A stretch of DNA of 64,000 nt from Bacteroidetes bacterium MedPE-SWsnd-G2 (GCA_001874335.1 MPDE01000006.1:62001-126000), one strand, 5' to 3'. Positions 8,916 through 18,721 are shown, counted from the first letter of the stretch. Notes: generated by a model from the sequence alone, not told the origin. Program-made: numbers and translations.

Positions 8916-8994
8916 GAGTGGTATTTTAGTTAGTATGGCAAATTAACTAAATTAAAACACACCAATCGTTAAGAGTTTCTTAATATGGACTGCT

Positions 8995-11463
8995 TTAAAA
9001 GATGTTTAAACCAAATAGAAAAGCATCGCCTTGAAATCCACCTTGATAGGAGCGTATGTAGTCAACTCTTAAAAATCTAAATTTCCCCCAACCAATATTT
9101 TCAAGTCCTATGTTATATTCTTGGTAAGGTTTATGGTCTGAAGTTGATAAGTTATGAAAGCCTGCCACAAGATTAAAATTTAAAAGATTAAGCCCAGGAA
9201 TCTTACCTAAGATCAGCCCTTGAAAATGATGTTCAGCATGAAATTCTGAATAACTATCATTGGTGCTAAGTCTGTAGTATTCTAAATTATTAAAGCGGTT
9301 AGTGTAATAGCTTTCGTTGGTGTAATGTGTTTGATTACCGTTAAAATGTTGGTAATCCATAAAGGCAATTGACTCCGGGTTTATAAAAGTTCCTAGTCTT
9401 AAATTATACCCTAATCGTCCTAAATTTCCAATATCTGTGAATTGAGAAACTCTTAGTTTAAGCTGATTGAAATTGTAATCAGAAACTGTTGCGCCAAATC
9501 CAGCTTCATAACCTATATACACCGTTGGGTATTTGTCATTTCTAAGATTTACTTTGCTATCAGGGTAACTAAAATAAGTCTGCCCAAAATTAATTCTCGT
9601 ATTGAGATAGTATCTAATAATATGGTGGTTTGTAAATGCTGAAGTATTAGCAACATTGGGATTTAATGGATTATTACTGCTGTAACTTCTGTTATTGTCG
9701 TTAAAAAAAGTTTGATCTGTGGTGTTGAATAATGATTTTCTAAGCTCATAATTTACACCAGTCCAAATTCTAACACCATTAAATAATTCTTGAGTAAAGT
9801 CTAAAGATGCATGAGATTTTTCATAAAGTTTGATGAAATTCTTTTCGAAAAATAAAGTTGCGATTGAATTTACTAAGGGACTAATGGGGTTAGCACCATT
9901 AAATTGTTGAGTTTCAACTCCAGCAGAAACAGTTAAAATAGGTTTTGATATATTGTTGAATTTGTAGCTTAATTGTCCCTTGTATCGCAATCTGTCATCG
10001 CTTTCCCCATAATTAATAGATACTTTGGTGTCTAAATACTTTTTATAGTCATTGTATTCTTTCCTAAACCTTAATTCCAGACTACTATTAAATCCTTGAA
10101 CCGTATTGAAGTTGAAGTCTTTTAAAGGGGAACTTATGTTTATTTCATAGCTTTTGAATGAATTTTGGAAAGCATAGCCAAAAAGAATATCCTTGATTTG
10201 AAACTTGTTTTTTACATGATCAACACTGTCTAAATAAGGTATTGATTTCTTTAATTCTTGTAATTTATCTTTTTTGATATAATCAGATACTTCTTCATTA
10301 GTTAAAGGAACGGGTCTTATAGTGTTCCAGAAAGTAGAGTCTTTTTTATTGGCATCTTGATTAAACGATAGAATTTCGTTAGTAAACTGTTTAGAATTTA
10401 AACCATTATTGAATTGGTAATTACTATATATAGCAGTAAATCGGCCATCACCTTTTACTCCAAATAAATCGTATGAGAAATCTATTTCTTGAGAAATAAT
10501 AGCCCATAATTCTTGTGTTTCAGAATATGAGAAGTTTTGCTTAAGCTTTACGACTTTAGCAGCCGGTATCTTTATTTGCTCTCCAGTAACCTCAAGTTCT
10601 AATGCATAAATGCTCCATTGATCTTCAACAATGTAGATATACCCCGAAAACACGTGATCTTTTACGCGTTTTGGAGTAACTTTTATTTTATTGATTAAGT
10701 GGCCTTTGTCGTCGTAAAAAACACCATCTAAATTGTACTTGTAATAATTAAAGGCGTAATCTGCTATTGGAGATATAAGGGCATTTCCAATCTCTACTGT
10801 GTTTTTATAAAAATTAAACTCATTATCACCAGCGTTATTAAAAGAGAAGCCATTGTCGTTACCGCTAACCTTTGAGGCTATAATGGTTTCCTTTAGGTTG
10901 TCTGGCCTCAAAAATTCGATTTTAGAAATAGTTTCAGAAAGGTAAATTACTCCTGTTCTTGTAGAGTCTAATCCACCGCCTAAATCACCAACGTCTTGAC
11001 CCAATAGTTTTTCGGGTGCATCCTTGATTTTTATTAAGCCGCGACAGTAAAAATCGGCAGTGTAATCGTCAATTTTTTTAAGATTGTCTTTTCTTTTTTT
11101 GATGGCATTTCTAACAATACTATGGGCAGGGTTTTCTTCTGAATTGATCACAACTTCGTTTAATGCGACTTCTTCTTCGGTTAAAACCATGTCAAATTGA
11201 AAAGGAAAATGATCTATTACAAGTTCTTTTTTTACGGTTTTGAATCCCAAATATTGAAATACAATAGTATAGGTTTTGGGAGTCTCTAAATTGAGTTCGT
11301 AAAGGCCATTTTCATTACTTGTTGTGCCTGTAAATGTGTTTTCTACAAATATGTTGACAAAGGCTAAAGGAGTATTGTTGGTATCTGTTACTTTACCTGT
11401 TAATTGTGCGTTTGCTGTAATAACGGTGAAAAATAAAAATAACAGAGAGGCAAAGTGTTTCAT
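8995..11463 (-). CDS. DUF5686 outer-membrane protein with carboxypeptidase-like regulatory domain
   Basis: An 822-residue protein with a signal peptide (to about residue 19, ANA-Q). Next comes a CarboxypepD_reg-like beta-sandwich (about 20-100: LTGKVTDTNNTPLAFVNIFV, GTTSNENGLYEL, VFQYLGFKTVKKEL). The remaining roughly 700 residues show alternating short strands rich in Tyr, Asn and Phe and end in Phe, as expected of an outer-membrane beta-barrel. This is the DUF5686 architecture, frequent in Flavobacteriia and of unknown function; a role in transport or surface assembly is inference. It is a monocistronic-looking gene with its own -7 box. Confidence 0.85.
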   Translation of the reverse strand: MKHFASLLFLFFTVITANAQLTGKVTDTNNTPLAFVNIFVENTFTGTTSNENGLYELNLETPKTYTIVFQYLGFKTVKKELVIDHFPFQFDMVLTEEEVALNEVVINSEENPAHSIVRNAIKKRKDNLKKIDDYTADFYCRGLIKIKDAPEKLLGQDVGDLGGGLDSTRTGVIYLSETISKIEFLRPDNLKETIIASKVSGNDNGFSFNNAGDNEFNFYKNTVEIGNALISPIADYAFNYYKYNLDGVFYDDKGHLINKIKVTPKRVKDHVFSGYIYIVEDQWSIYALELEVTGEQIKIPAAKVVKLKQNFSYSETQELWAIISQEIDFSYDLFGVKGDGRFTAIYSNYQFNNGLNSKQFTNEILSFNQDANKKDSTFWNTIRPVPLTNEEVSDYIKKDKLQELKKSIPYLDSVDHVKNKFQIKDILFGYAFQNSFKSYEINISSPLKDFNFNTVQGFNSSLELRFRKEYNDYKKYLDTKVSINYGESDDRLRYKGQLSYKFNNISKPILTVSAGVETQQFNGANPISPLVNSIATLFFEKNFIKLYEKSHASLDFTQELFNGVRIWTGVNYELRKSLFNTTDQTFFNDNNRSYSSNNPLNPNVANTSAFTNHHIIRYYLNTRINFGQTYFSYPDSKVNLRNDKYPTVYIGYEAGFGATVSDYNFNQLKLRVSQFTDIGNLGRLGYNLRLGTFINPESIAFMDYQHFNGNQTHYTNESYYTNRFNNLEYYRLSTNDSYSEFHAEHHFQGLILGKIPGLNLLNFNLVAGFHNLSTSDHKPYQEYNIGLENIGWGKFRFLRVDYIRSYQGGFQGDAFLFGLNIF

Positions 11464-11513
11464 GTAGTGTATGACTAAATTAAAAGAGTAAACTCAATTA
11501 AATTATTGAACTA

Positions 11514-11521
11514 CAAACATA
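11514..11521 (-). promoter_or_regulatory. Putative -7 box for the DUF5686 gene
   Basis: Minus-strand TATGTTTG matches TAnnTTTG, about 50 bp upstream of the ATG at 11463. Confidence 0.4.
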
Positions 11522-11546
11522 AAAATAAATACCAATGGGGGAGTTA

Positions 11547-12005
11547 CTACTTAAAAGATTTCTTTACACGATCTAAATCACGCTTATTATCACGGTCCTT
11601 AATAGTGTCACGTTTGTCGTATAACTTTTTACCTTTGGCCAAAGCGATTTCTAATTTAGCATAACCGTATTCATTAATATAAAGACGTAATGGGATTACC
11701 GCCAAACCTTTTACTTGAATTTCTCGATGTAGCTTTTTTAACTCCTTTTTGTTAAGTAGAAGTTTTCGTTCTGCTTTGGGTTTGTGGTTATAATAGTTAC
11801 CATAGAGATACTCTTCAATAGTCATATTGATAACAAATAATTCTCCCTTGTCATTAAACTCACAAAAACTTTCAGCTATAGAAGCTTTACTACTCCTTAT
11901 AGACTTAATTTCTGTTCCCGTAAGTACAATTCCTGCAGTATATTTGTCTAACACTTCGTAATTGAAGCGTGCTTTTTTATTGAGTATGTTTACAGTTTTT
12001 TGCAT
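11547..12005 (-). CDS. smpB: SsrA-binding protein SmpB
   Basis: A 152-residue RNA-binding protein that delivers tmRNA to stalled ribosomes. Conserved blocks are NKKARFNYEVLDKYTAGIVLTGTEIKSIR, the ISEYxYGN-like IEEYLYGNYYNH, and the basic C-terminal tail KGKKLYDKRDTIKDRDNKRD, which enters the mRNA channel. I use the ATG at 12005 (MQKTVNI). An upstream in-frame TTG at 12014 lies inside a -7 box (minus-strand TACCTTTG), so it cannot be in the transcript. The mRNA would then begin only about 2-4 nt before the ATG. The tmRNA gene is not in this window. Confidence 0.95.
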   Translation of the reverse strand: MQKTVNILNKKARFNYEVLDKYTAGIVLTGTEIKSIRSSKASIAESFCEFNDKGELFVINMTIEEYLYGNYYNHKPKAERKLLLNKKELKKLHREIQVKGLAVIPLRLYINEYGYAKLEIALAKGKKLYDKRDTIKDRDNKRDLDRVKKSFK

Positions 12006-12011
12006 GGTTGC

Positions 12012-12019
12012 CAAAGGTA
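12012..12019 (-). promoter_or_regulatory. Putative -7 box for smpB
   Basis: Minus-strand TACCTTTG matches TAnnTTTG and ends 6 bp before the smpB ATG, implying a leaderless or nearly leaderless mRNA. Confidence 0.5.
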
Positions 12020-12097
12020 AATAATTTAAACATAAATTGTAAAGGCAATTGTTAAGTATTGTATTTAATTACGACTCACAACTAAAAATCAACTAAT

Positions 12098-12838
12098 TTG
12101 AAACATTTATTCTTAATCCTTACAGGTCTTATTCTTGTTGCTTGCGGAGACTCTAACTCTAATATTGATTTAGCACAAGAAATTGTGGACAAGGCTATAC
12201 TAAAGTCGGGAGCCAATAAAATTGAAAATTCTCATATTGCTTTTAAGTTTAGAGATAAGAAATATAAAGCCATCCGAGAAAATGGTAAGTTTCAGTTGGT
12301 AAGAGAATTTGTAGATTCATTAGATGTTATTAAAGATGTTTTGTCCAATTCAAAATTTGAACGTTTTGTAAATGGTACAAAAATTACAGTAGCAGATTCT
12401 ATGGTCTCAAGGTATTCTAACTCGGTAAATTCAGTGCATTATTTTTCAGTTTTACCATTTGGTTTGAATGATGCTGCGGTTTTGAAATCTTATCTGGGAA
12501 AAGTGGATGTCAATGGCGTCGAATACCATAAGGTTAGGGTCGCATTTAAAAAAGAAGGAGGTGGTGATGACTATGATGATGTCTTTATATATTGGTTTAA
12601 TAGCTCAAATTACCAATTAGAATTCTTGGCTTACCAATATCATGTAAATGGAGGCGGAATTAGATTTAGAGAAGCTTACAATAGGAGGGAGGTTGAAGGT
12701 GTAACCTTTGTTGATTACAAAAATTACAAAGCTGATGCGAAAAAGCATAGCTTAGAAAATTTGGATCAACTATTTGAAAGTAATGCTCTAAAACTACTTT
12801 CAACCATAGAGTTAAAAGATGTAAAGGTTAGTTTATAG
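12098..12838 (+). CDS. DUF6503 family lipoprotein
   Basis: A 246-residue lipoprotein starting at TTG (12098). The signal peptide ends in a lipobox (LILVAC, C16), and an in-frame stop at 12083 leaves no other start. The mature part resembles the flavobacterial DUF6503 family: a helix with AQEIVDKAILKSG followed by strands resembling the LolA/LppX half-barrel (HIAFKFRDKKYKAIRENG, YFSVLPFGLNDAAV, KVDVNGVEYHKVRV). Lipid or hydrophobic-ligand binding is inference from fold resemblance only. Its 3' end overlaps the convergent phosphatase gene by 11 bp. Confidence 0.75.
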   Translation: MKHLFLILTGLILVACGDSNSNIDLAQEIVDKAILKSGANKIENSHIAFKFRDKKYKAIRENGKFQLVREFVDSLDVIKDVLSNSKFERFVNGTKITVADSMVSRYSNSVNSVHYFSVLPFGLNDAAVLKSYLGKVDVNGVEYHKVRVAFKKEGGGDDYDDVFIYWFNSSNYQLEFLAYQYHVNGGGIRFREAYNRREVEGVTFVDYKNYKADAKKHSLENLDQLFESNALKLLSTIELKDVKVSL

Positions 12839-13343
12839 TCAATAGTTGAGCGCTTGTTTTACCGTCTATAATAGTGATAATGTATAAGTTTCCGTTATTG
12901 CTGTCGTCAATTTGCGAAAAGCGATCTTCACCCAATAATTTGTTGGCTGTTTGAGGCGTAGTGTTGCTATGTCCAACTATTAAAATATTTTTCCCCTTAG
13001 AAATTCGCATAAAAACTTCGGAGTTCATGTGGCCAGGTTCATAAAGACTAATTTTTAAGTCGTTTTGAACAGCCAAAGGACTTGCGGTTTGTTTTGTGCG
13101 ATTGTAATTAGTAGAATAAATACCATCAAACTTAACGTTTTTTAAAATTTTAGCCCATTTTTCAGCTCTTATGCTTCCGTCATTTGTCAAGTTTGGATCT
13201 TTGTTTGCCGCATCAGACCTGTCTTTTTCGGCATGCCTTATTAAGTAAAATGTCGTGACTTCTGATGTCTCTGAATTCGTGTCTTGAGCAACCAAGTTCA
13301 AATTTAACATTAAGGTAAAAAGCAGTAGTAATGGGACTCTCAT
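12828..13343 (-). CDS. Histidine phosphatase family protein (SixA-like), exported
   Basis: A 171-residue protein of the phosphoglycerate-mutase/histidine-phosphatase superfamily. The catalytic RHAEK (R36, H37) and the second conserved block VGHSNTTP (H125) are both present, as is STNYNRTKQTA with the conserved Arg. The size fits small SixA-type phosphatases. A signal peptide (MRVPLLLLFTLMLNLNLVAQ) predicts export, unlike cytosolic SixA. I chose the ATG at 13343 because it opens this signal peptide; a longer reading frame to 13400 adds 19 residues and overlaps the upstream gene. The substrate is unknown. Confidence 0.82.
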   Translation of the reverse strand: MRVPLLLLFTLMLNLNLVAQDTNSETSEVTTFYLIRHAEKDRSDAANKDPNLTNDGSIRAEKWAKILKNVKFDGIYSTNYNRTKQTASPLAVQNDLKISLYEPGHMNSEVFMRISKGKNILIVGHSNTTPQTANKLLGEDRFSQIDDSNNGNLYIITIIDGKTSAQLLTIN

Positions 13344-13381
13344 CTTGATAAAATTTTTAAAGGTTAAACAATGATAATCAA

Positions 13382-14335
13382 TTAAAATAGAATTCCCCAA
13401 GTTATTCCCCCTGAATTGGTGTCTGCTCCAACCGAATTTAAAGCTTCATTTCTCAAATAGAAAAGTTTGATACTTTGGTTTTTGAAAATGGTTTTACCAA
13501 AACTAAATGCCGCCAAGAGTTCACTTTGTGTATCATTTTGTGAAACAGAGTCTAACTTTGATTGTCCTCCATAGCCATATCCTAAACTAAAAGATGTCCA
13601 AATTCTGGATTTAAATGATTTTATAATATGAGATTGTATGGCTCCTAGTGGCTTTTGTTTTTTAGTTTGATTGTCGTAAAAGTTGTTGTTATTCGTAAAT
13701 AGAAAAACGGAGCCTGTTAGTTCAAAACTCCAATTGCTCCAGCGATGTAAAAGACCAACTTGAGGTCTAAAAGCAAATCTGTTTCTACCCAGATTAATAA
13801 GTTTATCACGGTAATATTCTCCTAATGGTAATGTGATTGCTAATGAAGCGCCCCAAATTGTGTGTTTAGTCTTTTCTTTAAAAAATGTTTGCATCTCTTT
13901 GGCGTCACCAGGAGGAGCTCCAGCAATGGTAACAGAAAAACGTATTCTAGGGTCATTAAATCCAAATCGATTAACTGATGCAGGTCCCCCACTTAAAAGT
14001 CCATCCCAATCGCCTGATGTTATTGGAATTAATACATCAATTCTTGCAAGTGTATTTTTAAGTTTTATGGGTTTTACAAATGAAAATGCTGTTGTATGTG
14101 CATTTACTCGGGCATCTCTAATTTGTGTGCTCGGATCAAATAATAATGTCCCTCCACTATAGATATAACCGACTCCGGCCACATTAGTTTTTAATGGCAA
14201 GGGATTCCAACGTCTGGGTTCAATGTCTTGTGCATTAAAATCTAAAATGCAGCAAAACATAAAAAGGAGTGTAATAAACCTCTTTTTGCTTGAAATATTT
14301 AGGAGAACAAATTGAGTTATATTTCTGAAAGCCAT
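13382..14335 (-). CDS. Putative outer-membrane beta-barrel protein (MetA-pathway phenol-degradation-like family)
   Basis: A 317-residue protein with an N-terminal extension and a signal-like hydrophobic segment (FITLLFMFCCILDFNAQ, about residues 20-36). It then has alternating amphipathic strands and a final Phe (WGILF), typical of a barrel. The pattern AGVGYIYSGGTLLFDP, DVLIPITSGDWDG, RFRPQVGLLHRWSNWSFELTGS-like segments and the LPLGEYY motif resembles the 'MetA-pathway of phenol degradation' family of putative transporters. The transported substrate is unknown. The match is by pattern only. Confidence 0.6.
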   Translation of the reverse strand: MAFRNITQFVLLNISSKKRFITLLFMFCCILDFNAQDIEPRRWNPLPLKTNVAGVGYIYSGGTLLFDPSTQIRDARVNAHTTAFSFVKPIKLKNTLARIDVLIPITSGDWDGLLSGGPASVNRFGFNDPRIRFSVTIAGAPPGDAKEMQTFFKEKTKHTIWGASLAITLPLGEYYRDKLINLGRNRFAFRPQVGLLHRWSNWSFELTGSVFLFTNNNNFYDNQTKKQKPLGAIQSHIIKSFKSRIWTSFSLGYGYGGQSKLDSVSQNDTQSELLAAFSFGKTIFKNQSIKLFYLRNEALNSVGADTNSGGITWGILF

Positions 14336-14370
14336 GTGGTTAAAAATAGGTATAATATTGAAGCTTTCTA

Positions 14371-14408
14371 AAAATAAAAAATCCTTCCAATTGAGATTGG
14401 AAGGATTT
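14371..14408 (-). terminator. Rho-independent terminator of deoC-deoD
   Basis: A 12-bp perfect stem (AAATCCTTCCAA / TTGGAAGGATTT, 14379-14390 and 14397-14408) with a 6-nt loop and, on the minus strand, a T-rich tail. It lies just past the deoD stop codon. Confidence 0.85.
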
Positions 14409-14428
14409 AATGAATTATTGAAATGAAA

Positions 14429-15127
14429 CTATGCCAATTCTAAGGCAATTTCCATCATATCTTTAAAGGTTGTTTCTCTTTCTTTGGCTGTTGTGCGTTC
14501 TCCAGAAACTAATGAGTCGGATATTGTTAGTATGCTTAATGCACTTACGTTGTGCTTGGCTGCTACAGTGTATAATCCTGCCGATTCCATTTCTACACAA
14601 AGTACTCCAAATTTAGACCACTTTTTATAAGATTCAAATTCATCAGCGTAAAACTCGTCACTTGTAAGAACGTTTCCAGCTTTTAAAGCAATGTTTTTAG
14701 ATTTTGCAGCTTCAACAGCTTTCATAAAAAGCCCAAAATCTGCTGTTGGTGCATAATCGGCTCCACCAAATCTTAATTCATTTACTCCTGATGTAGAAGA
14801 TGCTGCCATGGCTAAAACAATATCACGAACTTTTACGTGCTCTTGATATGATCCCGCACTACCAACTCTAATCAGGTTCTTTACCCCAAATTCGGTAATG
14901 AGCTCATGTGCGTAAATAGTTGTACTTGGTACACCCATTCCTGTTCCCATACAAGAAACTCTTTTTCCTTTATAAGTGCCAGTGTAGCCATACATACCTC
15001 TAACTTCGTTAAAAAGTACAGGGTTTTCAAAAAAGGTTTCTGCAATCCATTTCGCCCTTAAAGGGTCTCCAGGTAATAAAATAGTTTCTGCAATGTCTCC
15101 CTTTTTTGCTCCAATGTGTATACTCAT
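14429..15127 (-). CDS. deoD: Purine-nucleoside phosphorylase, DeoD type
   Basis: A 232-residue hexameric-type purine nucleoside phosphorylase that splits purine (deoxy)nucleosides with phosphate to the free base and (deoxy)ribose-1-phosphate. Key segments are [23 protein letters not shown] (phosphate and neighbouring-subunit His), RVGSAGSYQ (phosphate-binding Arg), VEMESAGLY (ribose-binding Met-Glu) and [11 protein letters not shown] with the catalytic Asp. It follows deoC by 15 bp. Together they return deoxynucleoside sugars to central metabolism, although the phosphopentomutase that links the two reactions is not in this window. Confidence 0.95.
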   Translation of the reverse strand: MSIHIGAKKGDIAETILLPGDPLRAKWIAETFFENPVLFNEVRGMYGYTGTYKGKRVSCMGTGMGVPSTTIYAHELITEFGVKNLIRVGSAGSYQEHVKVRDIVLAMAASSTSGVNELRFGGADYAPTADFGLFMKAVEAAKSKNIALKAGNVLTSDEFYADEFESYKKWSKFGVLCVEMESAGLYTVAAKHNVSALSILTISDSLVSGERTTAKERETTFKDMMEIALELA

Positions 15128-15142
15128 ATTGTAAAGATGAAA

Positions 15143-15805
15143 TTAATATTTTGAATTAGATACTGTGCCGCTTAGAATGGCAACACCCGAAGATGTTCCA
15201 ATTCGTTCCACTCCAGCATCGATATATTTTTTAGCACTTTCTAAGGTTCTGATACCTCCTGAAGCTTTTATTTTGGCTTGATCTTTAACCGTTTTCTTCA
15301 TGATCTTAACCGCAGTAAGTGTTGCGCCTCCTTTAGCAAAACCAGTTGAGGTTTTTACAAAATCGGCATTGGCGTCAACACATATTTCGCATGCTCGTAC
15401 TATTTCGTTTTTAGATAATTCACTAATTTCAAGAATTACCTTAAGTGTTGTTTTGCCAATTGCACGTTTTACATCACTAATGTCTTTGTAAACGGCAACG
15501 TAATTTTTACTTTTTAAAAAACCTAAATTGATAACCATATCAATTTCATCAGCTCCATCTTGTTTTGCTTTTTTCGCCTCGTACACTTTGGCCTCTGTAG
15601 ACATGGCTCCTAAAGGAAATCCAATAACGGTGCAAACTCCAACTTTACTATTTTCTAAAGATTGTTTTGCTAATGATACATAGCATGAGTTGACACATAC
15701 GGTTTTAAAATCGTAAGCATTTGCCTCTTTACATAATTCCAAAATTTCCCCTTCAGTGGCAGAGGCTTTTAATAAGGTGTGATCTATATATTGATTTAAA
15801 TTCAT
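15143..15805 (-). CDS. deoC: Deoxyribose-phosphate aldolase
   Basis: A 220-residue class I aldolase that cleaves 2-deoxyribose-5-phosphate to acetaldehyde and glyceraldehyde-3-phosphate. The Schiff-base lysine is K151 in FVKTSTGF and the second active-site lysine is K180 in KASGGIR; the proton-relay Asp lies in DEIDMVIN. The N-terminus IDHTLLKASAT is typical. It is the first gene of a deoC-deoD unit with a -7 box 26 bp upstream. Confidence 0.95.
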   Translation of the reverse strand: MNLNQYIDHTLLKASATEGEILELCKEANAYDFKTVCVNSCYVSLAKQSLENSKVGVCTVIGFPLGAMSTEAKVYEAKKAKQDGADEIDMVINLGFLKSKNYVAVYKDISDVKRAIGKTTLKVILEISELSKNEIVRACEICVDANADFVKTSTGFAKGGATLTAVKIMKKTVKDQAKIKASGGIRTLESAKKYIDAGVERIGTSSGVAILSGTVSNSKY

Positions 15806-15830
15806 TTCTTTTATTTGCTATTAATCAATG

Positions 15831-15838
15831 CAAAAATA
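15831..15838 (-). promoter_or_regulatory. Putative -7 box for deoC-deoD
   Basis: Minus-strand TATTTTTG matches TAnnTTTG, 26 bp upstream of the deoC ATG. Confidence 0.45.
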
Positions 15839-15918
15839 CGAAATTTTGCTGTATTGAATTCTATGATAATTGTCATAATAGCATAAAAATATTGGTTTAA
15901 TGGGTTGAATTTCAGAAT

Positions 15919-15959
15919 AAAAAACAGTGCAATCAATCTTTAAATTGAAATGCACTGTT
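15919..15959 (-). terminator. Terminator of clpB
   Basis: A 9-bp outer stem (AACAGTGCA / TGCACTGTT) with an inner TCAAT/ATTGA stem, followed on the minus strand by a T run. It lies about 64 bp past the clpB stop. Confidence 0.75.
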
Positions 15960-16022
15960 CTAATCAACTAACCAACCTAAATATGAATTACAGTCAATTT
16001 TCTGTAATCATGAAAAATCTAT

Positions 16023-18617
16023 TTATACTTCTGTCTGATTTCTGAAAATGAGATTTCCGTCAAATTCATCTAAAAGTATTATACAGTCTGTTTTTATATT
16101 TCCTGATAGAATTTCTTTACTTAACTGATTAAGAATTTCTTTCTGGATAACTCTTTTTACGGGTCTTGCCCCATATTCTGGATGATACCCCTCTTCTGCT
16201 AAATACGCTATGGCTTCATTTGTTGCGTCAATTACAATTCCTTGCTTTGCAATAGTCTTCTGAAGAGATTTTATTTGCAATTCTACAATAGAAGAAATAT
16301 CAGCTTTACTTAATGGTGTAAACATTATAGTGTCATCAATTCTATTTAAAAATTCGGGTCTTACTGTTTGTTTTAATAATCCTAACACGTCTACTTTTGC
16401 AGACTCCATTGCGGCGTCAATGTTATTTATGGCTTCAAATCGTTCTTGAATAATTTCGCTGCCCATATTGGAAGTCATAATTATTATAGTGTTTTTAAAA
16501 TCGGCCATTCGTCCTTTATTGTCAGTAAGGTGGCCTTCGTCTAAGACCTGCAATAGAATATTAAAAGTATCTGGATGTGCTTTTTCAATTTCATCTAATA
16601 ACACGACTGAGTAAGGTTTTCTTCTAACCGCTTCGGTAAGTTGGCCACCCTCGTCATAACCCACATAACCCGGAGGCGCTCCTACTAATCTGCTAACAGC
16701 ATGACGTTCTTGATATTCACTCATGTCTATTCTAGTCATGGCGCTTTCATCGTCAAAAAGATATTCGGCTAATGCTTTAGCTAACTCGGTTTTACCAACA
16801 CCAGTTGTTCCTAAAAATAGAAAGGTTCCGATAGGTTTATCTGGATTTTGTAATCCTGCACGACTTCGTCTAACAGCGTCACTCACGGCTGTAATAGCTT
16901 CGTTTTGTCCTATTACACGTTTATGTAATTCGTCTTCTAATCTTAATAATTTTTCTCTATCACTTTGAAGCATTTTGGTCACAGGAATACCCGTCCATTT
17001 TGCAACAACCTCTGCAATATCTTCGTAATTAACTTCCTCCTTGATTAAGCTTGAATCGCTTTGTTGTGCTTCCAAGTCTTTTTGTAGGCTTTTTAATTTT
17101 TCTTGAGACTGCTTAATTTTACCATATCTAATTTCAGCAACTTTACCGTATTCACCATCTCTTTCAGCTTGTTCTGCTTCTTGCTTATATTCTTCAATAT
17201 TAGATTTTACCGATTGAATGTTGTCAACAATATCTTTTTCGCTTTTCCATTTGGCGTAAATTTCATTTCGCTCCTCTTTGAAGTTTGCTAAATCGGCATA
17301 TAGTGCTTTTAATTTCTCTTCGTCCTTTTCGCGTTTAATGGCTTCAATTTCAATTTCAATCTGCATTATTTTGCGATCAAGACTATCCAATTCTTCTGGT
17401 TTAGAATTGATTTCCATTCTTAGTTTAGAAGCAGCTTCATCCATCAAATCAATTGCCTTGTCTGGTAAGAATCTGTTTGTAATATAGCGTTCCGATAATT
17501 CTACTGCGCCAATTATTGCTTCATCTTTAATTCTAACTTTATGATGCGTTTCGTACTTTTCTTTAATTCCTCTTAAAATTGAAATCGCACTTTCTGTATC
17601 TGGTTCTTCAACCATAACTTTTTGAAAACGGCGCTCAAGAGCCTTATCTTTTTCAAAGTACTTTTGGTACTCATCTAAGGTGGTCGCTCCAATTGCTCTT
17701 AATTCTCCTCTTGCTAATGCAGGTTTTAAAATGTTTGCTGCATCCATAGCGCCTTGACCACCACCAGCACCAACAAGGGTGTGGATTTCGTCAATAAAAA
17801 GTACAATATCTCCATTACTGGATGTAACTTCTTTGATAACTGCTTTTAATCGTTCTTCAAACTCACCTTTATATTTGGCTCCGGCAATTAACGCCCCCAT
17901 ATCTAGGGCGTAAATTTGCTTTGATTTTAAATTCTCAGGGATATCACCGTCAATAATACGATGGGCTAAACCTTCAGCAATTGCGGTTTTACCTGTGCCA
18001 GGCTCTCCAACTAAAATTGGGTTGTTTTTTGTTCTTCTCGATAATATTTGAAGAATTCGTCTTATTTCTTCATCCCTTCCAATTACGGGGTCTAATTTTC
18101 TTTCTTTGGCAAGTTGGTTTAAATTCTTAGCATATTTATTTAGTGAATTATAAGTGTCTTCTTGACTTTGTGAAGTCACTCTATCTCCTTGTCTTAATTC
18201 CTCGATTGCAGCTTTTAATTCTTTTTTAGTGACCCCTTGGTCTTTTAGCATTTGAGAAACCTTGCTCGAACTATTGAAAATAGCTAATAAAAGATGTTCA
18301 ACAGAAACGTATTCATCCTTCATTTTGTTTGCTATAGCCGAAGCGTCGTTTAGCATTTGAGATGCAGATCTTGAAAGCATAAGGTCTTGACCAGATACTT
18401 TGGGATAACTTTCTAACTGCTTATCTATAGCAAGTTGAAGCATATTTGTGTTTACATTCAGTTTTTTTAATATGAATGGCAATACGTTTTCGTCAACTTC
18501 TGCTAAGGCTTTAAATATATGTTCATTCTCAATTTGTTGATGTCCAAACCCCTGTGCAATAACTTGCGACTGTTGTATGGCTTCTTGAGATTTTATTGTA
18601 TAATTGTTAAAATTCAT
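16023..18617 (-). CDS. clpB: ATP-dependent disaggregase ClpB
   Basis: An 864-residue Hsp100 chaperone that, with DnaK, pulls apart protein aggregates. It has an N-terminal Clp repeat domain (1-145), a first AAA+ module with Walker A GEPGTGKT (204-211) and Walker [11 protein letters not shown], and a long coiled-coil middle domain (about 410-530, Glu/Lys-rich) that distinguishes ClpB from ClpA/C. The second AAA+ module has Walker A GTTGVGKT and [13 protein letters not shown]. The C-terminal small domain includes [10 protein letters not shown]. Length is standard. It is transcribed divergently from ytxJ. A TGAC-N5-GTCA dyad like the one before dnaK lies about 92 bp upstream, suggesting shared stress control. 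Confidence 0.97.
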   Translation of the reverse strand: MNFNNYTIKSQEAIQQSQVIAQGFGHQQIENEHIFKALAEVDENVLPFILKKLNVNTNMLQLAIDKQLESYPKVSGQDLMLSRSASQMLNDASAIANKMKDEYVSVEHLLLAIFNSSSKVSQMLKDQGVTKKELKAAIEELRQGDRVTSQSQEDTYNSLNKYAKNLNQLAKERKLDPVIGRDEEIRRILQILSRRTKNNPILVGEPGTGKTAIAEGLAHRIIDGDIPENLKSKQIYALDMGALIAGAKYKGEFEERLKAVIKEVTSSNGDIVLFIDEIHTLVGAGGGQGAMDAANILKPALARGELRAIGATTLDEYQKYFEKDKALERRFQKVMVEEPDTESAISILRGIKEKYETHHKVRIKDEAIIGAVELSERYITNRFLPDKAIDLMDEAASKLRMEINSKPEELDSLDRKIMQIEIEIEAIKREKDEEKLKALYADLANFKEERNEIYAKWKSEKDIVDNIQSVKSNIEEYKQEAEQAERDGEYGKVAEIRYGKIKQSQEKLKSLQKDLEAQQSDSSLIKEEVNYEDIAEVVAKWTGIPVTKMLQSDREKLLRLEDELHKRVIGQNEAITAVSDAVRRSRAGLQNPDKPIGTFLFLGTTGVGKTELAKALAEYLFDDESAMTRIDMSEYQERHAVSRLVGAPPGYVGYDEGGQLTEAVRRKPYSVVLLDEIEKAHPDTFNILLQVLDEGHLTDNKGRMADFKNTIIIMTSNMGSEIIQERFEAINNIDAAMESAKVDVLGLLKQTVRPEFLNRIDDTIMFTPLSKADISSIVELQIKSLQKTIAKQGIVIDATNEAIAYLAEEGYHPEYGARPVKRVIQKEILNQLSKEILSGNIKTDCIILLDEFDGNLIFRNQTEV

Positions 18618-18675
18618 GGGTGTTGTATTTTAATTTCGGTTTGATTATTTCAAATACCTTACCATTTGAATTTTA

Positions 18676-18690
18676 CTGTCAATTTGACTG
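18676..18690. promoter_or_regulatory. Imperfect inverted repeat in the clpB upstream region
   Basis: CTGTCAATTTGACTG is a near-perfect dyad (TGTCA-ATT-TGAC), 59 bp upstream of the clpB ATG. Read on the minus strand it supplies TTGACAG, which could be a -33-like element 19 nt before GGTATTTG. Confidence 0.35.
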
Positions 18691-18707
18691 CAAACAACTG
18701 TTTTTTA

Positions 18708-18721
18708 ATGACTAATCGTCA
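18708..18721. promoter_or_regulatory. TGAC-N5-GTCA dyad between clpB and ytxJ
   Basis: TGACTAATCGTCA (18709-18721) has the same half-sites and spacing as the dyad upstream of dnaK (57466-57478), at a similar distance from the start codon. It could be an operator for stress genes. Confidence 0.4.
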
